DNA of 64,000 bases from Brachybacterium massiliense (GCF_900184245.1 NZ_FXXB01000008.1:1-64000), one strand, 5' to 3'; positions 43,499 through 53,792 are shown, counted from the stretch's first letter. Made by a program: numbers and translations. Notes: generated by a model not told the origin, from the letters alone.

Positions 43499-43987
43499 TC
43501 AGCGCACCGTGACCTCCTGGGCGCTCGAGGCGCCGATCTCCTCGAGCGTCACCACGGAGACCACCAGGGTGGGCACCGGAGTCTCGCACGCGTGCTTCTC
43601 CTCGGGCGTCGGGTCGTAGACCTCGGAGTGCACGATCCCGGGAGCGGCCACGACGAAGCGGTGCGCGGCATCGCACGCATCGAAGACATCGGCGATCACC
43701 ACCTCTCGCGCCTCGTCCAGGGAGCGGCCCGCCTCGGCGGGCGGCTCGTCGGGATCCGGGGGCGGGGGAGCAGAGGGCCCTCCCGTCGGCCGCCCGATGT
43801 CGCAGGAGGTGAGCAGGGCCACGCGCCCTGCGGCGAGGACGGCGCGGCGTCCGGTGGGCGCGCGCCTGCGCGCACCGTTGCGCCGACGGGTCTTCTTCGC
43901 CTCCCGAGCATCCGGCGGCGGTCCGGCGGCCCGCCGCCGGGACAGGATCGCACAGCTCGGTCCGTGCGCCCCCTCGCCGGTGGGCAC
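43499..43987 (-). CDS. Hypothetical small protein with lipobox-like motif
   Basis: The ORF (162 aa from a GTG) is not recognised as a known family. Residues 30-60 are Arg-rich ([20 protein letters not shown]), followed by [13 protein letters not shown], where LTSC fits a lipobox but the hydrophobic stretch is broken by Arg. A Pro-rich linker follows ([19 protein letters not shown]). The C-terminal 75 residues look folded ([33 protein letters not shown]). The real start may lie further inside. It is divergent from thrS. It may be a Tat/Sec lipoprotein, but the export signal is weak. Confidence 0.5.
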   Translation of the reverse strand: MPTGEGAHGPSCAILSRRRAAGPPPDAREAKKTRRRNGARRRAPTGRRAVLAAGRVALLTSCDIGRPTGGPSAPPPPDPDEPPAEAGRSLDEAREVVIADVFDACDAAHRFVVAAPGIVHSEVYDPTPEEKHACETPVPTLVVSVVTLEEIGASSAQEVTVR

Positions 43988-44037
43988 GGATCCGCCCGCA
44001 CCGTCACGGCGGGTCGGCCCCAGGGCGCGATGCCCGA

Positions 44038-44043
44038 TACCAT
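44038..44043 (+). promoter_or_regulatory. Possible -10 element for thrS
   Basis: TACCAT lies about 55 nt before the thrS start. The leader contains GGCCGGC-type inverted repeats but no T-box features. Confidence 0.35.
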
Positions 44044-44097
44044 CTGCGGTGGGGCCGGCATCGTCGGCCGGCTCGCCCCGAACACGAAGGAGAACCC

Positions 44098-46098
44098 GTG
44101 GCCCAGATCGCCATCACCCTCGACGGATCAGCCCAGCACATCGACGAGGGGACCACGGGCACCGAGCTCTACGCGGACACCGCCTCGATCATCGCCCTGC
44201 GGATCGACGGCGAGCTGCGTGACCTCTACACCCCCCTGGCAGCGGGCCAGGTCGTCGAGGGCGTCGACATCTCCAGCCCCGACGGCCTGTCGATCCTGCG
44301 CCACAGCGCCGCGCACGTCCTCGCCCAGGCGGTGCAGAAGACCAACCCCGACGCCAAGCTCGGCATCGGCCCGCCCATCACCGACGGCTTCTACTACGAC
44401 TTCGACGTCGCCGAGCCGTTCACCCCCGAGTCGCTCAAGGCGCTCGAGAAGGAGATGAACCGGATCGTCAAGTCCGGCCAGCGCTTCGTGCGCCGCGAGA
44501 TCTCCGACGACGCCGCGCGCGCCGAGGAGGCCTCGGAGCCGTACAAGCTCGAGCTGATCGGCCTCAAGTCCAGCGCCGGCGACGCGGCCGAGGGCGCGAG
44601 CGTCGAGGTCGGCGAGGGCGGGCTGACGATGTACGACAACGTGGACCGACGCGGCGAGGTGGTCTGGACCGACCTGTGCCGCGGACCGCATCTGCCCAGC
44701 ACCAAGCTGATCGGCAACGGCTTCGCGCTCACCCGCAGCGCCGCCGCCTACTGGCGCGGCAGCGAGAAGAACCCGATGCTGCAGCGCGTCTACGGCACCG
44801 CCTGGCCCACCAAGGAGGAGCTGCGCGCCCACCAGGAGCGGATCGCCGAGGCCGAGCGCCGCGACCACCGCCGCCTGGGCAGCGAGCTGGACCTGTTCTC
44901 CTTCCCGGACGAGATCGGCTCCGGCCTGCCCGTGTTCCACCCCAAGGGCGCGATGATCAAGATGGAGATGGAGGACTACTCCCGCCGTCGCCACGTCGAG
45001 GCCGGCTACTCCTTCGTCTCCACCCCGCACATCACCAAGAAGAACCTCTTCGAGACCTCCAAGCACCTCGAGTGGTACGCCGAGGGCATGTACCCCCCGA
45101 TGCATGTGGACGAGGAGGTGGACGGGGACGGCAACGTCACCAAGCAGGGCCAGGACTACTACCTCAAGCCCATGAACTGCCCGATGCACAACCTGGTCTA
45201 CTCCTCGCGCGGACGCTCCTACCGCGAGCTGCCGCTGCGGCTGTTCGAGTTCGGTCACGTCTACCGCTACGAGAAGTCCGGCGTGGTCCATGGCCTGACC
45301 CGTGCCCGCGGCTTCACCCAGGATGACGCGCACATCTACACCACCCGCGAGCAGATGCGCGAGGAGATCGCCAGCACCCTGGACTTCGTCCTGGGCCTGC
45401 TCAAGGACTACGGGCTGGATGACTTCTACCTCGAGCTGTCCACCCGCGACCCCGAGAAGTCCGTGGGCGACGAGTCCACCTGGGAGGAGGCCACCCGCAC
45501 CCTCGAGGAGGTCGCCACCGCCTCCGGCCTCGAGCTGGTCCCGGATCCGGGCGGCGCCGCCTTCTACGGTCCCAAGATCTCCGTCCAGGCCAAGGACGCG
45601 ATCGGCCGCACCTGGCAGCTGTCCACCATCCAGCTCGACTTCTTCGAGCCCGAGCTGTTCGAGCTCGAGTACACCGCCTCCGACGGCTCCCGCCAGCGCC
45701 CGGTGATGATCCACCGCGCCCTGTTCGGCTCGATCGAGCGCTTCTTCGGCGTGCTGCTCGAGCACTACGCCGGCGCCTTCCCGGTCTGGCTCGCGCCGGT
45801 CCAGGTGGTCGGCATCCCGGTCGCCGCGGAGTACGTGCCCTACCTCGAGGAGATCGCCGCGAAGCTGCGCGCCCACGGCGTGCGGGTCACGGTCGACTCC
45901 TCGGACGACCGCATGCAGAAGAAGATCCGCACCCACACCAAGGAGAAGGTTCCCTACCTGCTCATCGCCGGCGGCGAGGACCAGGAGAAGGGCGCGGTCT
46001 CCTTCCGCCTGCGCGACGGCAGCCAGGACAACGGCATCGACGTCGACGAGGCGGTCGAGCGGATCGTCGCCTCCATCCGCGACAAGGTGCAGGTGTGA
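44098..46098 (+). CDS. thrS: Threonyl-tRNA synthetase
   Basis: This enzyme charges tRNA-Thr (666 aa). Domains in order: TGS (residues 1-60), editing domain with HxxxH (H69, H73 in [10 protein letters not shown]) and CRGPHLP, class-II catalytic core with zinc ligands in MNCPMH, in DDAHIY and in [13 protein letters not shown], and a C-terminal anticodon-binding domain ([20 protein letters not shown]). The GTG start follows GAAGGAG. It overlaps the HIT gene by 4 bp. Confidence 0.98.
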   Translation: MAQIAITLDGSAQHIDEGTTGTELYADTASIIALRIDGELRDLYTPLAAGQVVEGVDISSPDGLSILRHSAAHVLAQAVQKTNPDAKLGIGPPITDGFYYDFDVAEPFTPESLKALEKEMNRIVKSGQRFVRREISDDAARAEEASEPYKLELIGLKSSAGDAAEGASVEVGEGGLTMYDNVDRRGEVVWTDLCRGPHLPSTKLIGNGFALTRSAAAYWRGSEKNPMLQRVYGTAWPTKEELRAHQERIAEAERRDHRRLGSELDLFSFPDEIGSGLPVFHPKGAMIKMEMEDYSRRRHVEAGYSFVSTPHITKKNLFETSKHLEWYAEGMYPPMHVDEEVDGDGNVTKQGQDYYLKPMNCPMHNLVYSSRGRSYRELPLRLFEFGHVYRYEKSGVVHGLTRARGFTQDDAHIYTTREQMREEIASTLDFVLGLLKDYGLDDFYLELSTRDPEKSVGDESTWEEATRTLEEVATASGLELVPDPGGAAFYGPKISVQAKDAIGRTWQLSTIQLDFFEPELFELEYTASDGSRQRPVMIHRALFGSIERFFGVLLEHYAGAFPVWLAPVQVVGIPVAAEYVPYLEEIAAKLRAHGVRVTVDSSDDRMQKKIRTHTKEKVPYLLIAGGEDQEKGAVSFRLRDGSQDNGIDVDEAVERIVASIRDKVQV

Positions 46099-46691
46099 GC
46101 ACGGGACAGGAGCACGCCGGACCCGGTGCCGAGGGCACGGGGCCGGCGGCCCCTGCCCTCGAGGACGCGCGCGGCTTCGCGGGCATCCCCGATGACACCG
46201 AGCGGCTGTGGACGCCCCACCGGATGGCCTACATCGGCGGGGAGAACAAGCCGAAGGACCCGCACGACGGGCAGCAGTGCCCGTTCTGCGTGGCGCCCGG
46301 GAAGCAGGACGAGGAGGCGCTGATCGTCCACCGCGGCGAGAGCGCCTACGTGATCCTCAACCTCTATCCGTACAACGCCGGACATCTGCTGATCTGCCCC
46401 TATCGTCACGTCTCCGACTACACCGATCTGGACCGGGAAGAGCTGCTCGAGGTCGCCGAGCTGTCCCGCACCGCGATGCAGGTGATCCGCGAGGTGTCCC
46501 GCCCTGCCGGCTTCAACCTGGGGATGAACCAGGGCGAGATCGCGGGCGCGGGCATCGCCGCGCACCTGCACCAGCACGTGGTGCCCCGCTGGCAGGGGGA
46601 CGCGAACTTCCTGCCGATCATCGGGCGCGCCAAAGCCGTGCCGATCCTGCTCGCGGACACCCGGGCGCTGTACGCCGACGCCTGGCCCTGA
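46095..46691 (+). CDS. HIT-family protein, probable Ap4A phosphorylase
   Basis: The 198-aa protein has the histidine triad H157-L-H159-Q-H161 in [10 protein letters not shown], a Cys pair in [10 protein letters not shown], and [18 protein letters not shown]. It is close in layout to M. tuberculosis Rv2613c, a diadenosine tetraphosphate phosphorylase located after thrS, as here. Its GTG start overlaps the thrS stop. A role in dinucleotide turnover linked to aminoacylation is plausible. Confidence 0.9.
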   Translation: MSTGQEHAGPGAEGTGPAAPALEDARGFAGIPDDTERLWTPHRMAYIGGENKPKDPHDGQQCPFCVAPGKQDEEALIVHRGESAYVILNLYPYNAGHLLICPYRHVSDYTDLDREELLEVAELSRTAMQVIREVSRPAGFNLGMNQGEIAGAGIAAHLHQHVVPRWQGDANFLPIIGRAKAVPILLADTRALYADAWP

Positions 46692-46786
46692 GCTAGCATG
46701 ACCGAGGCCGTGCCGCTCGGGGGCCCGCGACGCCCTCGTCGCCCGGGACAGCGGCCGCCACGACCGGGGGAGAGGCAGGAGCCGCT

Positions 46787-48073
46787 GTGACCAGCACCAC
46801 CGGAGCACCGCCACAGTCGGTCCCCGCCCAGGGACGCGACGATGCCTACGGCTACGACGTCGAGCGCGTGGACCCCCGCGCCCCCGAGCAGATGGGCCCG
46901 GGCACGGCAGGACGTCCCCGCCGACGCCGCCCCTGGGTGCGCTGGGCGCTGTTCGCCCTGTCCTTCCTGTGCCTGGCAGCCGCGGCGATCGCCCTCTACT
47001 TCTTCGTCATCCTGCCGCTGGGCTTCGGCACCTCCCTGGTCGCCTTCACCGCGGCGCTGGTGCCGGTCGCGATCGTGCTCGCGGCCGTGTGGTGGATCGA
47101 CCGGTACACCCCCCAGCCCCGCATGTCGCTGGTCTCCGCCTTCGCCTGGGGCGCGATCGGCTCGGTGCTGCTGACCCTGTGGTTCGGCGGCTTCTTCACC
47201 GCCTGGATCACCCCCTCGCAGACGGACCAGCTGATCGACTCGTTCCTCGGCGCCGTGGTCCAGGCACCCGTGGTCGAGGAGGCGATGAAGAGCGCCGGGC
47301 TGCTGTTCCTGCTGGTGTGGGGCCGCCGCTACATCGCCGGCCCGATCGACGGCGTGGTCTATGCGGCGCTGATCGGAGGCGGCTTCGCCTTCACCGAGAA
47401 CATCCTGTACTTCGGCAGCTCCTTCCATCAGGCGCAGGCCGCCGGCGAGGTCGAGGTGTTCTGGCAGACGTTCTTCCTGCGCGGGCTGCTCTCGCCCTTC
47501 GCGCATGTCTCCTTCACCGCACTGTGCGGGCTGGGCCTGGGGATCGCCGCCGAACGGCGCTCGCTGATGCTCTACTTCGGCCTCGGCGTGGGAGGGCTGT
47601 CGCTGGGGATGGTGCTGCACGCGCTGTGGAACGGCTCCACCTTCTTCCTCCCCGTGGACCCCGAGGCGCCGCTGGCCGGCTTCCTGCGCTACTACGTCAC
47701 CGTGCAGGTGCCGATCTTCGTGCTGCTGGTGGCGATCGTGCTGTTCCTGCGGCTGCGCGAGAAGCGCATCCTGCGCCGGCAGCTGTCGGAGTACGGTCGC
47801 GCGGGCTGGTTCTCGCCCGCCGAGGTGGAGCTGCTGGTGTCGATGCGTCGGCGGCGCCGCGCGGAGCGCTGGGCCGCACGCCACGGCGCCGTGGCGCGGA
47901 TGGCGATGCGCCACCTGATCCGCTCCTCCGTCGCGCTCGGGATGGAGCGCCACAGCGTGCTGTTCGGCAAGGCCACGGTGAAGACCCGGGCCCGGGAGCG
48001 GGAGCTGCTCGAGGCGATCACCGCGGACCGTCGGCTGATCGGCTCTCTCACCGCACCCGTGGTGCGCAGCTGA
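46787..48073 (+). CDS. PrsW-family intramembrane metalloprotease
   Basis: The 428-aa membrane protein has a disordered Arg/Pro-rich N-terminus (about 45 residues) and eight or so membrane helices. Hallmarks of PrsW proteases are present: the Glu-Glu motif in APVVEEAMKSAG, GGGFAFTENILYF, and SPFAHVSFTALCGLGLG with the conserved His. A cytoplasmic basic tail follows (LVSMRRRRRAERWAARHG). Family members cut anti-sigma factors, but no anti-sigma gene is nearby. GTG 46787 follows GGCAGGAG. Confidence 0.87.
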   Translation: MTSTTGAPPQSVPAQGRDDAYGYDVERVDPRAPEQMGPGTAGRPRRRRPWVRWALFALSFLCLAAAAIALYFFVILPLGFGTSLVAFTAALVPVAIVLAAVWWIDRYTPQPRMSLVSAFAWGAIGSVLLTLWFGGFFTAWITPSQTDQLIDSFLGAVVQAPVVEEAMKSAGLLFLLVWGRRYIAGPIDGVVYAALIGGGFAFTENILYFGSSFHQAQAAGEVEVFWQTFFLRGLLSPFAHVSFTALCGLGLGIAAERRSLMLYFGLGVGGLSLGMVLHALWNGSTFFLPVDPEAPLAGFLRYYVTVQVPIFVLLVAIVLFLRLREKRILRRQLSEYGRAGWFSPAEVELLVSMRRRRRAERWAARHGAVARMAMRHLIRSSVALGMERHSVLFGKATVKTRARERELLEAITADRRLIGSLTAPVVRS

Positions 48074-48166
48074 GCCCGGTGGCGCGCAGCTGAGCGCATC
48101 GATGCCGCCCTGGGCTCTCTGAGCCCGCGCAGGTCGGTGTTCGGCGGCTCCGCTCGGGCTCTGCCC

Positions 48167-48172
48167 TAGAAT
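48167..48172 (+). promoter_or_regulatory. Possible -10 element for yebC-ruvCAB
   Basis: TAGAAT matches the actinobacterial TAnnnT -10 and lies 48 nt before the yebC start, which has its own ribosome-binding site (GGAGGAGAG). No clear -35 is seen. Confidence 0.45.
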
Positions 48173-48219
48173 GGGACGGCAATCCGCCGCTGGTCGGCGG
48201 CAGAGTCGGGAGGAGAGAG

Positions 48220-48978
48220 ATGGCAGGGCATTCCAAGTGGGCGACCACGAAGCACAAGAAGGCCGTCATCGATGCCAGGCGAGGCAAGCTGTTCGCCAAG
48301 CTGGTCAAGAACATCGAGGTCGCTGCACGGATGGGCGGCCCTGACCCCGCCGGCAACCCCACCCTCTACGACGCCATCCAGAAGGCGAAGAAGACCTCCG
48401 TCCCCAACGACAACATCGACCGCGCCGTCAAGCGCGGCGGCGGGCTCGACGGCGACGGCGTCGACTACGAGACGCTGATGTACGAGGGCTACGCACCCGG
48501 CGGAGTCGCCGTGCTGGTCGAGTGCCTGACCGACAACAAGAACCGCGCGGTCTCCGAGGTGCGCCTCGCCTTCAACCGCAACGGCGGCAACATGGCGGAC
48601 TCCGGCTCGGTCGCGTACCTGTTCGAGCGCAAGGGCGTGGTGACCGTCTCCAAGGGCGAGCACACCGAGGACGATCTGCTCGAGGTCGTGCTCGAGGCCG
48701 GTGCCGAGGAGATCAACGACGAGGGCGAGTCCTTCGAGATCCACTCCGAGGCGACGGACGTGGTCGCCGTGCGCACCGCGCTGCAGGAGGCCGGGATCGA
48801 CTACGACAGCGCCGAGGCGCAGTTCGTGCCCACCATGCGCACCCCCGTGGACCTCGACGGCGCCCAGAAGGCGCTGCGCCTGATCGAGGCGCTCGAGGAC
48901 AGCGACGACGTCCAGAACGTCTACTCCAACCTCGACATCCCCGAGGACGTCGCGGCGCAGCTCGCGGACGCCGAGTGA
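48220..48978 (+). CDS. yebC: YebC/PmpR-family regulator or translation factor
   Basis: The 252-aa protein starts with the family signature [20 protein letters not shown] and contains [11 protein letters not shown] and [21 protein letters not shown]. Members were described as transcription regulators and, more recently, as factors easing ribosome stalling at proline stretches. It lies directly upstream of ruvCAB, as in many actinobacteria. The ribosome-binding site GGAGGAGAGAG is strong. Confidence 0.96.
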   Translation: MAGHSKWATTKHKKAVIDARRGKLFAKLVKNIEVAARMGGPDPAGNPTLYDAIQKAKKTSVPNDNIDRAVKRGGGLDGDGVDYETLMYEGYAPGGVAVLVECLTDNKNRAVSEVRLAFNRNGGNMADSGSVAYLFERKGVVTVSKGEHTEDDLLEVVLEAGAEEINDEGESFEIHSEATDVVAVRTALQEAGIDYDSAEAQFVPTMRTPVDLDGAQKALRLIEALEDSDDVQNVYSNLDIPEDVAAQLADAE

Positions 48979-48984
48979 GCCGCA

Positions 48985-49023
48985 CGGACGGTGCGGCCCG
49001 CACGCGGGGCGCCGCACCGTCCG
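48985..49023 (+). terminator. Intergenic hairpin between yebC and ruvC
   Basis: CGGACGGTGCGGC (48985-48997) and GCCGCACCGTCCG (49011-49023) form a perfect 13-bp stem with a 13-nt loop, right after the yebC stop. No T run follows, so it may be a partial terminator or a mRNA processing/stability element. Confidence 0.5.
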
Positions 49024-49039
49024 GACCGGGAGGCACCAC

Positions 49040-49633
49040 ATGACCACGCTGCGAGTGCTCGGGGTGGACCCGGGCCTGACCCGCTGCGGCATCGGCGTGG
49101 TCGACGCGCTCGGCGCACGCCGCGCCCGGCTCGTGCACGCCGGGGTGATCCAGTCCGCCTCGAGCGACCCGCTGGACCAGCGGCTGCTGACCATCGCCCG
49201 CGGCCTGCGCGCCGTGCTCGAGGAGTTCGGGCCCGACGCCGTCGCGGTCGAGCGAGTCTTCAGCCAGAACAACATCTCCACCGTGATGGGCACCGCCCAG
49301 GTCTCCGGCATCGCCCTGCTCGAGGCCGCCGAACGGGGGATCCCCGCCGCCATGCACACCCCTTCCGAGGTGAAGGCCGCCGTGACCGGCAGCGGCCGGG
49401 CGGACAAGAAGCAGGTGCAGACCATGCTGGTCAAACTGCTGGGGCTGGATGCCGCACCGCAGCCAGCCGATGCTTCCGACGCGGTCGCGATCGCGCTCAC
49501 GCAGCTGTGGCGCGGGCCGGGTCCGGTCACCCTCGACGCGAGCGGCGGGGCGCGCACCAGTGCCCAGGCCGTCTGGGCCCGTGCGGAACGAGAGGCACGA
49601 CGCGCCCGGGAACGCTCCACCTCCCGGCACTGA
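49040..49633 (+). CDS. ruvC: Holliday junction endonuclease RuvC
   Basis: RuvC cuts Holliday junctions (197 aa). Catalytic Asp10 is in LGVDPGLTRCGIG; the Glu is in DAVAVERVFSQNN; the C-terminal acidic residues are in QPADASDAVAIALTQ. It is the first of ruvC-ruvA-ruvB. The C-terminal tail (residues 165-197) is basic and variable. The ribosome-binding site is GGGAGG. Confidence 0.96.
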   Translation: MTTLRVLGVDPGLTRCGIGVVDALGARRARLVHAGVIQSASSDPLDQRLLTIARGLRAVLEEFGPDAVAVERVFSQNNISTVMGTAQVSGIALLEAAERGIPAAMHTPSEVKAAVTGSGRADKKQVQTMLVKLLGLDAAPQPADASDAVAIALTQLWRGPGPVTLDASGGARTSAQAVWARAEREARRARERSTSRH

Positions 49634-49659
49634 TCGAACAGGTGTTCTAGGGTGGAGGG

Positions 49660-50268
49660 GTGATCGCATCTCTGACCGGGCGGGTCGCCCGCATCGACCT
49701 CGACTCCCTCGTGCTCGAGGTGGGCGGGATCGGCTACCTCGTCCGCACCACCCCGCAGGCGCTGAGCTCCACCCGCCACGGGGCCGAGCTCACCCTCCAC
49801 ACCGAGCTGGTGGTCCGCGAGGATTCGATGACGCTCTACGGCTTCCCCCATGCGGACGAGGCCGAGACCTTCCGCATCGTGCAGTCCGTCTCCGGCATCG
49901 GCCCGCGCACCGCCCTGGCCGTGCTCGCGGTGCTCGACCCCGAGGAGCTGCGCCGCGCGATCGCCGAGCAGGACGCGAAGACCATCACCCGCACCCCGGG
50001 CATCGGCCCGAAGGTCGCCCAGCGCATGCTGCTCGAGCTCAGCGGGAAGCTTCCCGCACCGGCCTCCCTCTCCGCCGAGGGCGCAGCGCCGGCACCGGCG
50101 ACGCCCAGCGGCGCGGACTCCGACGTCGTCGAGGCGCTGGTGGGCCTGGGCTGGGCGGAGAAGGCCGCGCTCGGCGCCGTCGAGACCGCGCGGGCCGACG
50201 ACGGCGCCTCGCTCGATGCCGGTGAGCTGCTGCGCCGCTCCCTGCGCGCGCTCGGAGGGCACCGGTGA
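49660..50268 (+). CDS. ruvA: Holliday junction branch migration protein RuvA
   Basis: RuvA binds the junction and loads RuvB (202 aa). Domain I is an OB fold ([20 protein letters not shown]); domain II has helix-hairpin-helix motifs ([31 protein letters not shown]); domain III at the C-terminus ([15 protein letters not shown]) contacts RuvB. The start is GTG with GGTGGAGG upstream. It overlaps ruvB by 4 bp. Confidence 0.97.
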   Translation: MIASLTGRVARIDLDSLVLEVGGIGYLVRTTPQALSSTRHGAELTLHTELVVREDSMTLYGFPHADEAETFRIVQSVSGIGPRTALAVLAVLDPEELRRAIAEQDAKTITRTPGIGPKVAQRMLLELSGKLPAPASLSAEGAAPAPATPSGADSDVVEALVGLGWAEKAALGAVETARADDGASLDAGELLRRSLRALGGHR

Positions 50269-51308
50269 ACGACGAGGACCTCTCGCTGACCAGCGCGGAG
50301 TCGGCCCCGCCGGAGCGCACCGCCGAAGCCGCGCTGCGCCCGCGCCGGCTCGAGGAGTTCGTGGGGCAGAAGGTGGTGCGCGATCAGCTCTCCCTGGTGC
50401 TGGACGCCGCCCTCGCCCGCGGCCGCGCCCCGGAGCACGTGCTGCTCTCGGGCCCGCCCGGACTGGGCAAGACCACGCTCGCGATGATCATCGCCGCGGA
50501 GCTCGGTGCGCCGCTGCGCATCACCTCGGGCCCGGCGATCCAGCACGCCGGCGATCTCGCCGCGATCCTCTCCTCCCTCGAGGAGGGGGAGGTGCTCTTC
50601 CTCGATGAGATCCACCGCCTGGCCCGCCCTGCCGAGGAGATGCTCTACATCGCGATGGAGGACTTCCGGGTCGACGTGATCGTCGGCAAGGGCGTGGGCG
50701 CCACCTCGATCCCGCTGGACCTGCCGCCCTTCACCGTGGTGGGCGCGACCACCCGGGCCGGACTGCTGCCCGCGCCGCTGCGCGACCGCTTCGGCTTCAT
50801 CGGCCATCTCGACTTCTACGACGCCGAGGAGCTGCGCGAGGTGGTGCGCCGCTCCGCCGCCCGGCTCGAGATCGAGCTCGAGGACGCGGCCTCGATCGAG
50901 ATCGCCTCGCGCTCCCGCGGCACCCCTCGCATCGCCAACCGGCTGCTGCGCCGGGTGCGGGACTGGGCCCAGGTGCGCGGCACCGGGCGGCTCGACCTCG
51001 ACGCGGCCAAGGAGGCGTTGCGCGTCTACGAGGTCGACGAGCGCGGGCTGGACAGGCTGGACCGTGCGGTGCTCTCCGCGCTGTGCGGCCGCTTCGCGGG
51101 CGGACCCGTCGGGCTCTCCACCCTCGCCGTCGCCGTGGGCGAGGAGGTCGAGACCGTCGAGACGATGATCGAGCCCTACCTGGTGCGCGAGGGCTTCCTG
51201 CTGCGCACCCCGCGCGGCCGCGCGGCCGCCCCCGCCGCCTGGACCCACCTGGGGCTCGCCCCGCCCGAGGGGCCCGAGGGCGTCGCGCCCATGCTGGGAC
51301 GCTTCTGA
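50265..51308 (+). CDS. ruvB: Holliday junction ATPase RuvB
   Basis: RuvB is the branch-migration motor (347 aa). It has [11 protein letters not shown] at the start, Walker [10 protein letters not shown] near residues 63-71, Walker [11 protein letters not shown], sensor [20 protein letters not shown], and a C-terminal winged-helix DNA-binding domain ([20 protein letters not shown]). It is translationally coupled to ruvA. Confidence 0.98.
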   Translation: MNDEDLSLTSAESAPPERTAEAALRPRRLEEFVGQKVVRDQLSLVLDAALARGRAPEHVLLSGPPGLGKTTLAMIIAAELGAPLRITSGPAIQHAGDLAAILSSLEEGEVLFLDEIHRLARPAEEMLYIAMEDFRVDVIVGKGVGATSIPLDLPPFTVVGATTRAGLLPAPLRDRFGFIGHLDFYDAEELREVVRRSAARLEIELEDAASIEIASRSRGTPRIANRLLRRVRDWAQVRGTGRLDLDAAKEALRVYEVDERGLDRLDRAVLSALCGRFAGGPVGLSTLAVAVGEEVETVETMIEPYLVREGFLLRTPRGRAAAPAAWTHLGLAPPEGPEGVAPMLGRF

Positions 51309-51440
51309 CCCCTCGATGATCGACGCCTCACCCTGAGAGGACCGCGGCCTCTCGGCGGGTACAGTGGGGCGGTCAATCGTCCGCGGCAGGACCCGATCCG
51401 TGCAGGAGCATCGTGAGGGCCCTCCGCCGAAAGGAACTCC

Positions 51441-51827
51441 GTGGAATCCCTTCTTCCTCTCCTGCTCATCTTCGCCGTGATGATGCTGCCGATGCTGTTC
51501 ATCTCCAACCGCCAGCGCAAGGCGCAGATGAAGCAGGCCGAGCTGGTGAGGCAACTGGGCGTGGGCGATGAGGTCCGCACCCACTCCGGCTTCTACGGCC
51601 TGATCGTCGAGTCCTACGACGACGTCGTGATCCTTGAGACCGAGGACGGCTCGCAGACCAAGTGGGCCCGCCAGGCGATCGCCCAGGCCGTCGACCCGGT
51701 CGAGGAGACCGAGGAGTCCGAGGAGCATGAGCTCGAGTCCGAGGACACCGGTGAGAGCGGTGTCCCCGGCGTGACCGTCTCCGAGGACGACCCCCGCAGC
51801 GCGGACCCGCGCCGCGACGAGCGCTGA
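51441..51827 (+). CDS. yajC: Preprotein translocase subunit YajC
   Basis: YajC is an accessory membrane protein of the Sec-DF complex (128 aa). One N-terminal helix (LLPLLLIFAVMMLPMLFISN) is followed by a basic stretch and a YajC core (GDEVRTHSGFYGLIVESYDD). The C-terminus is acidic and disordered. The GTG start follows AAGGA at 5 nt. A -10-like TACAGT at 51360-51365 may drive yajC-secD-secF. Confidence 0.93.
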   Translation: MESLLPLLLIFAVMMLPMLFISNRQRKAQMKQAELVRQLGVGDEVRTHSGFYGLIVESYDDVVILETEDGSQTKWARQAIAQAVDPVEETEESEEHELESEDTGESGVPGVTVSEDDPRSADPRRDER

Positions 51828-51908
51828 CCAGCGCAGACCCACCGAGCGGCCGTCACCGGGTCGCCCATCCCCACCCCTCTCGTCCGCCGTCCTGAGGAAC
51901 CACGCATC

Positions 51909-53792
51909 ATGCCCGCACGTCGCATTGCCCTCGCGGCCCTCGCGGTGCTGATCCTGCTGCTCGGCGGCGGGATCGGTGCCGGGGTCTGGAAGGGCGACTG
52001 GCAGCCCGCCCCCAAGCTCGCCCTCGACCTCGAGGGCGGCACCCAGATTATCCTGCAGGCCCAGTCCCGGGACGGCTCTGCGATCGACGCCACCGCGATG
52101 GAGCAGGCGCGCCAGATCATGAGCCAGCGCGTGAACGCGATGGGCGTGGCGGAGACCGAGATCACCGTCCAGGGCGGCACCAACATCGTCATCGATGTGC
52201 CCGGGCAGCTCGACCAGGCCACCTCGGAGGCTGTGCGCCAGACGGCCGCGATGTCCTTCCGCCCCGTGCTGGGCGTCGTGGCCCCCGAGGGCACCGGCGA
52301 GGCGCTGCCCTCCGACGCGGGAGGCGCCTCCGACGGCGACGGCGAGACCTCCGACGCCGGGGGAGAGGGCGAGCAGGAGACCTCGAGCGCCCCCGCGGAT
52401 CCCTCGCAGCAGCTGTTCGACGGGCTCGTCAGCTCGGACTCCTCGATGGCGCCGCCGGCCGCGGTGGCCGACGGCGACCTGCCCTACCCCGCATGGTCGA
52501 TGGACTGGCTCACCCCAGAGATCCAGACCGAGCTGATGAGCGCGGACTGCGTGGACCCCCGCGCCCAGCAGGAGCGGGTGGCCGAGGCCTCCTCCGACGA
52601 GCCCGTGGTGGCCTGCGACCCCAACGGCACCGCGAAGTACCTGCTCGGCCCCGAGGTGGTCGCCGGCTCCGCGATCGAGAGCTCCGGCGTGGCCGCCGAC
52701 GTCACCCCGACCGGCCAGGCGACCGGCTACTACGTGGTCAACATGAGCTTCGACGACAGCGCCGCGCAGTCCTTCTCGGGCATGACCAGCGCGCTGTACA
52801 ACGGCCAGGGCGGCACCGCCGCCTTCGGCATCGTGCTGGACGGCCTGGTGATCTCCGCCCCCGAGGTGCAGGAGCCCTCCCCGGGCGGCGAGGCCAGGAT
52901 CTCCGGCAACTTCTCCCAGGAGGAGGCGAGCCAGCTCTCGGACCAGCTGCGCTTCGGTGCGCTGCCGCTCGAGTTCGAGGTGGCCTCCGAGCAGCAGATC
53001 TCCGCGACTCTCGGCGCGGACCAGCTCCAGATGGGCCTGATCGCGGGCCTGATCGGACTGGCGCTGGTGGTGCTCTACGCCTTCGGCCAGTACCGCCTGC
53101 TCTCGATCGTGACGATGTCGAGCCTGCTGATCATGGGTGTGCTGACCTACGCCACCCTCACCGTGCTCTCCAACATCCCGGACATCGGCTACCGCCTCTC
53201 CCTCGCCGGCGTGGTGGGCCTGATCGTGGCGATCGCCTTCACCGCGGACTCCTTCGTCGTCTACTTCGAGCGCGTCCGCGACGAGATCCGGGAGGGGCGC
53301 GGCATCGTCGCGGCCGTCGACCACGGCTGGGACCGCGCCAAGCGCACGATCCTCGCCTCCGACATGGTCAACCTGATCGCCGCAGTGGTGCTCTACGTGC
53401 TCTCCACCGGCGGCGTGCGCGGCTTCGCCTTCGTGCTCGGCCTGACCACGGTGCTCGACCTGGTGATCGTGTTCCTGTTCACCCACCCGATCCTGCAGAC
53501 CCTCGTGCGCACTCGCTTCTTCGGCAAGGGCCACCCCTGGAGCGGCCTGGACCCCGAGCGCCTGGACCGTGTCGTCCCGGCCTATGCTGGCCGCGGCCGG
53601 GTGCGCGTGGCGGGGGAGCGCGGCCGACGGGGCCGTTCCGAGCAGGAAGAGGTGCGTGAACCGATCGCCGTGCGCCGTGCGCGGCTCGAGCGCGAGGCCG
53701 CCGAGCGCGCCGCAGGCACCTCCACCCAGACCGCCGCGCAGCCCGGTGACGACGCACCCGCCCGCGACGACTCCGAGGAGGAGAACCGATGA
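51909..53792 (+). CDS. secD: Protein translocase subunit SecD
   Basis: SecD supports late steps of protein export using the proton-motive force (627 aa). It has an N-terminal helix (IALAALAVLILLLGGGIGAG), P1 domain marks (LALDLEGGTQIILQA), a disordered acidic Ser/Gly-rich insert (about residues 128-168), and five C-terminal helices starting LIAGLIGLALVVLYAFG with TADSFVVYFERVRDEIREG. A basic C-terminal tail follows. It overlaps secF by 4 bp. Confidence 0.96.
   Translation: MPARRIALAALAVLILLLGGGIGAGVWKGDWQPAPKLALDLEGGTQIILQAQSRDGSAIDATAMEQARQIMSQRVNAMGVAETEITVQGGTNIVIDVPGQLDQATSEAVRQTAAMSFRPVLGVVAPEGTGEALPSDAGGASDGDGETSDAGGEGEQETSSAPADPSQQLFDGLVSSDSSMAPPAAVADGDLPYPAWSMDWLTPEIQTELMSADCVDPRAQQERVAEASSDEPVVACDPNGTAKYLLGPEVVAGSAIESSGVAADVTPTGQATGYYVVNMSFDDSAAQSFSGMTSALYNGQGGTAAFGIVLDGLVISAPEVQEPSPGGEARISGNFSQEEASQLSDQLRFGALPLEFEVASEQQISATLGADQLQMGLIAGLIGLALVVLYAFGQYRLLSIVTMSSLLIMGVLTYATLTVLSNIPDIGYRLSLAGVVGLIVAIAFTADSFVVYFERVRDEIREGRGIVAAVDHGWDRAKRTILASDMVNLIAAVVLYVLSTGGVRGFAFVLGLTTVLDLVIVFLFTHPILQTLVRTRFFGKGHPWSGLDPERLDRVVPAYAGRGRVRVAGERGRRGRSEQEEVREPIAVRRARLEREAAERAAGTSTQTAAQPGDDAPARDDSEEENR

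Noticed and set aside
44044..44097. Possible T-box leader before thrS
   Set aside because: The leader is too short and lacks the T-box sequence and specifier loop.
49836..53534. Minus-strand open frame of 1232 codons opposite ruvA to secD
   Set aside because: It crosses five well-supported genes and intergenic gaps and has only low-complexity Gly/His/Val composition.
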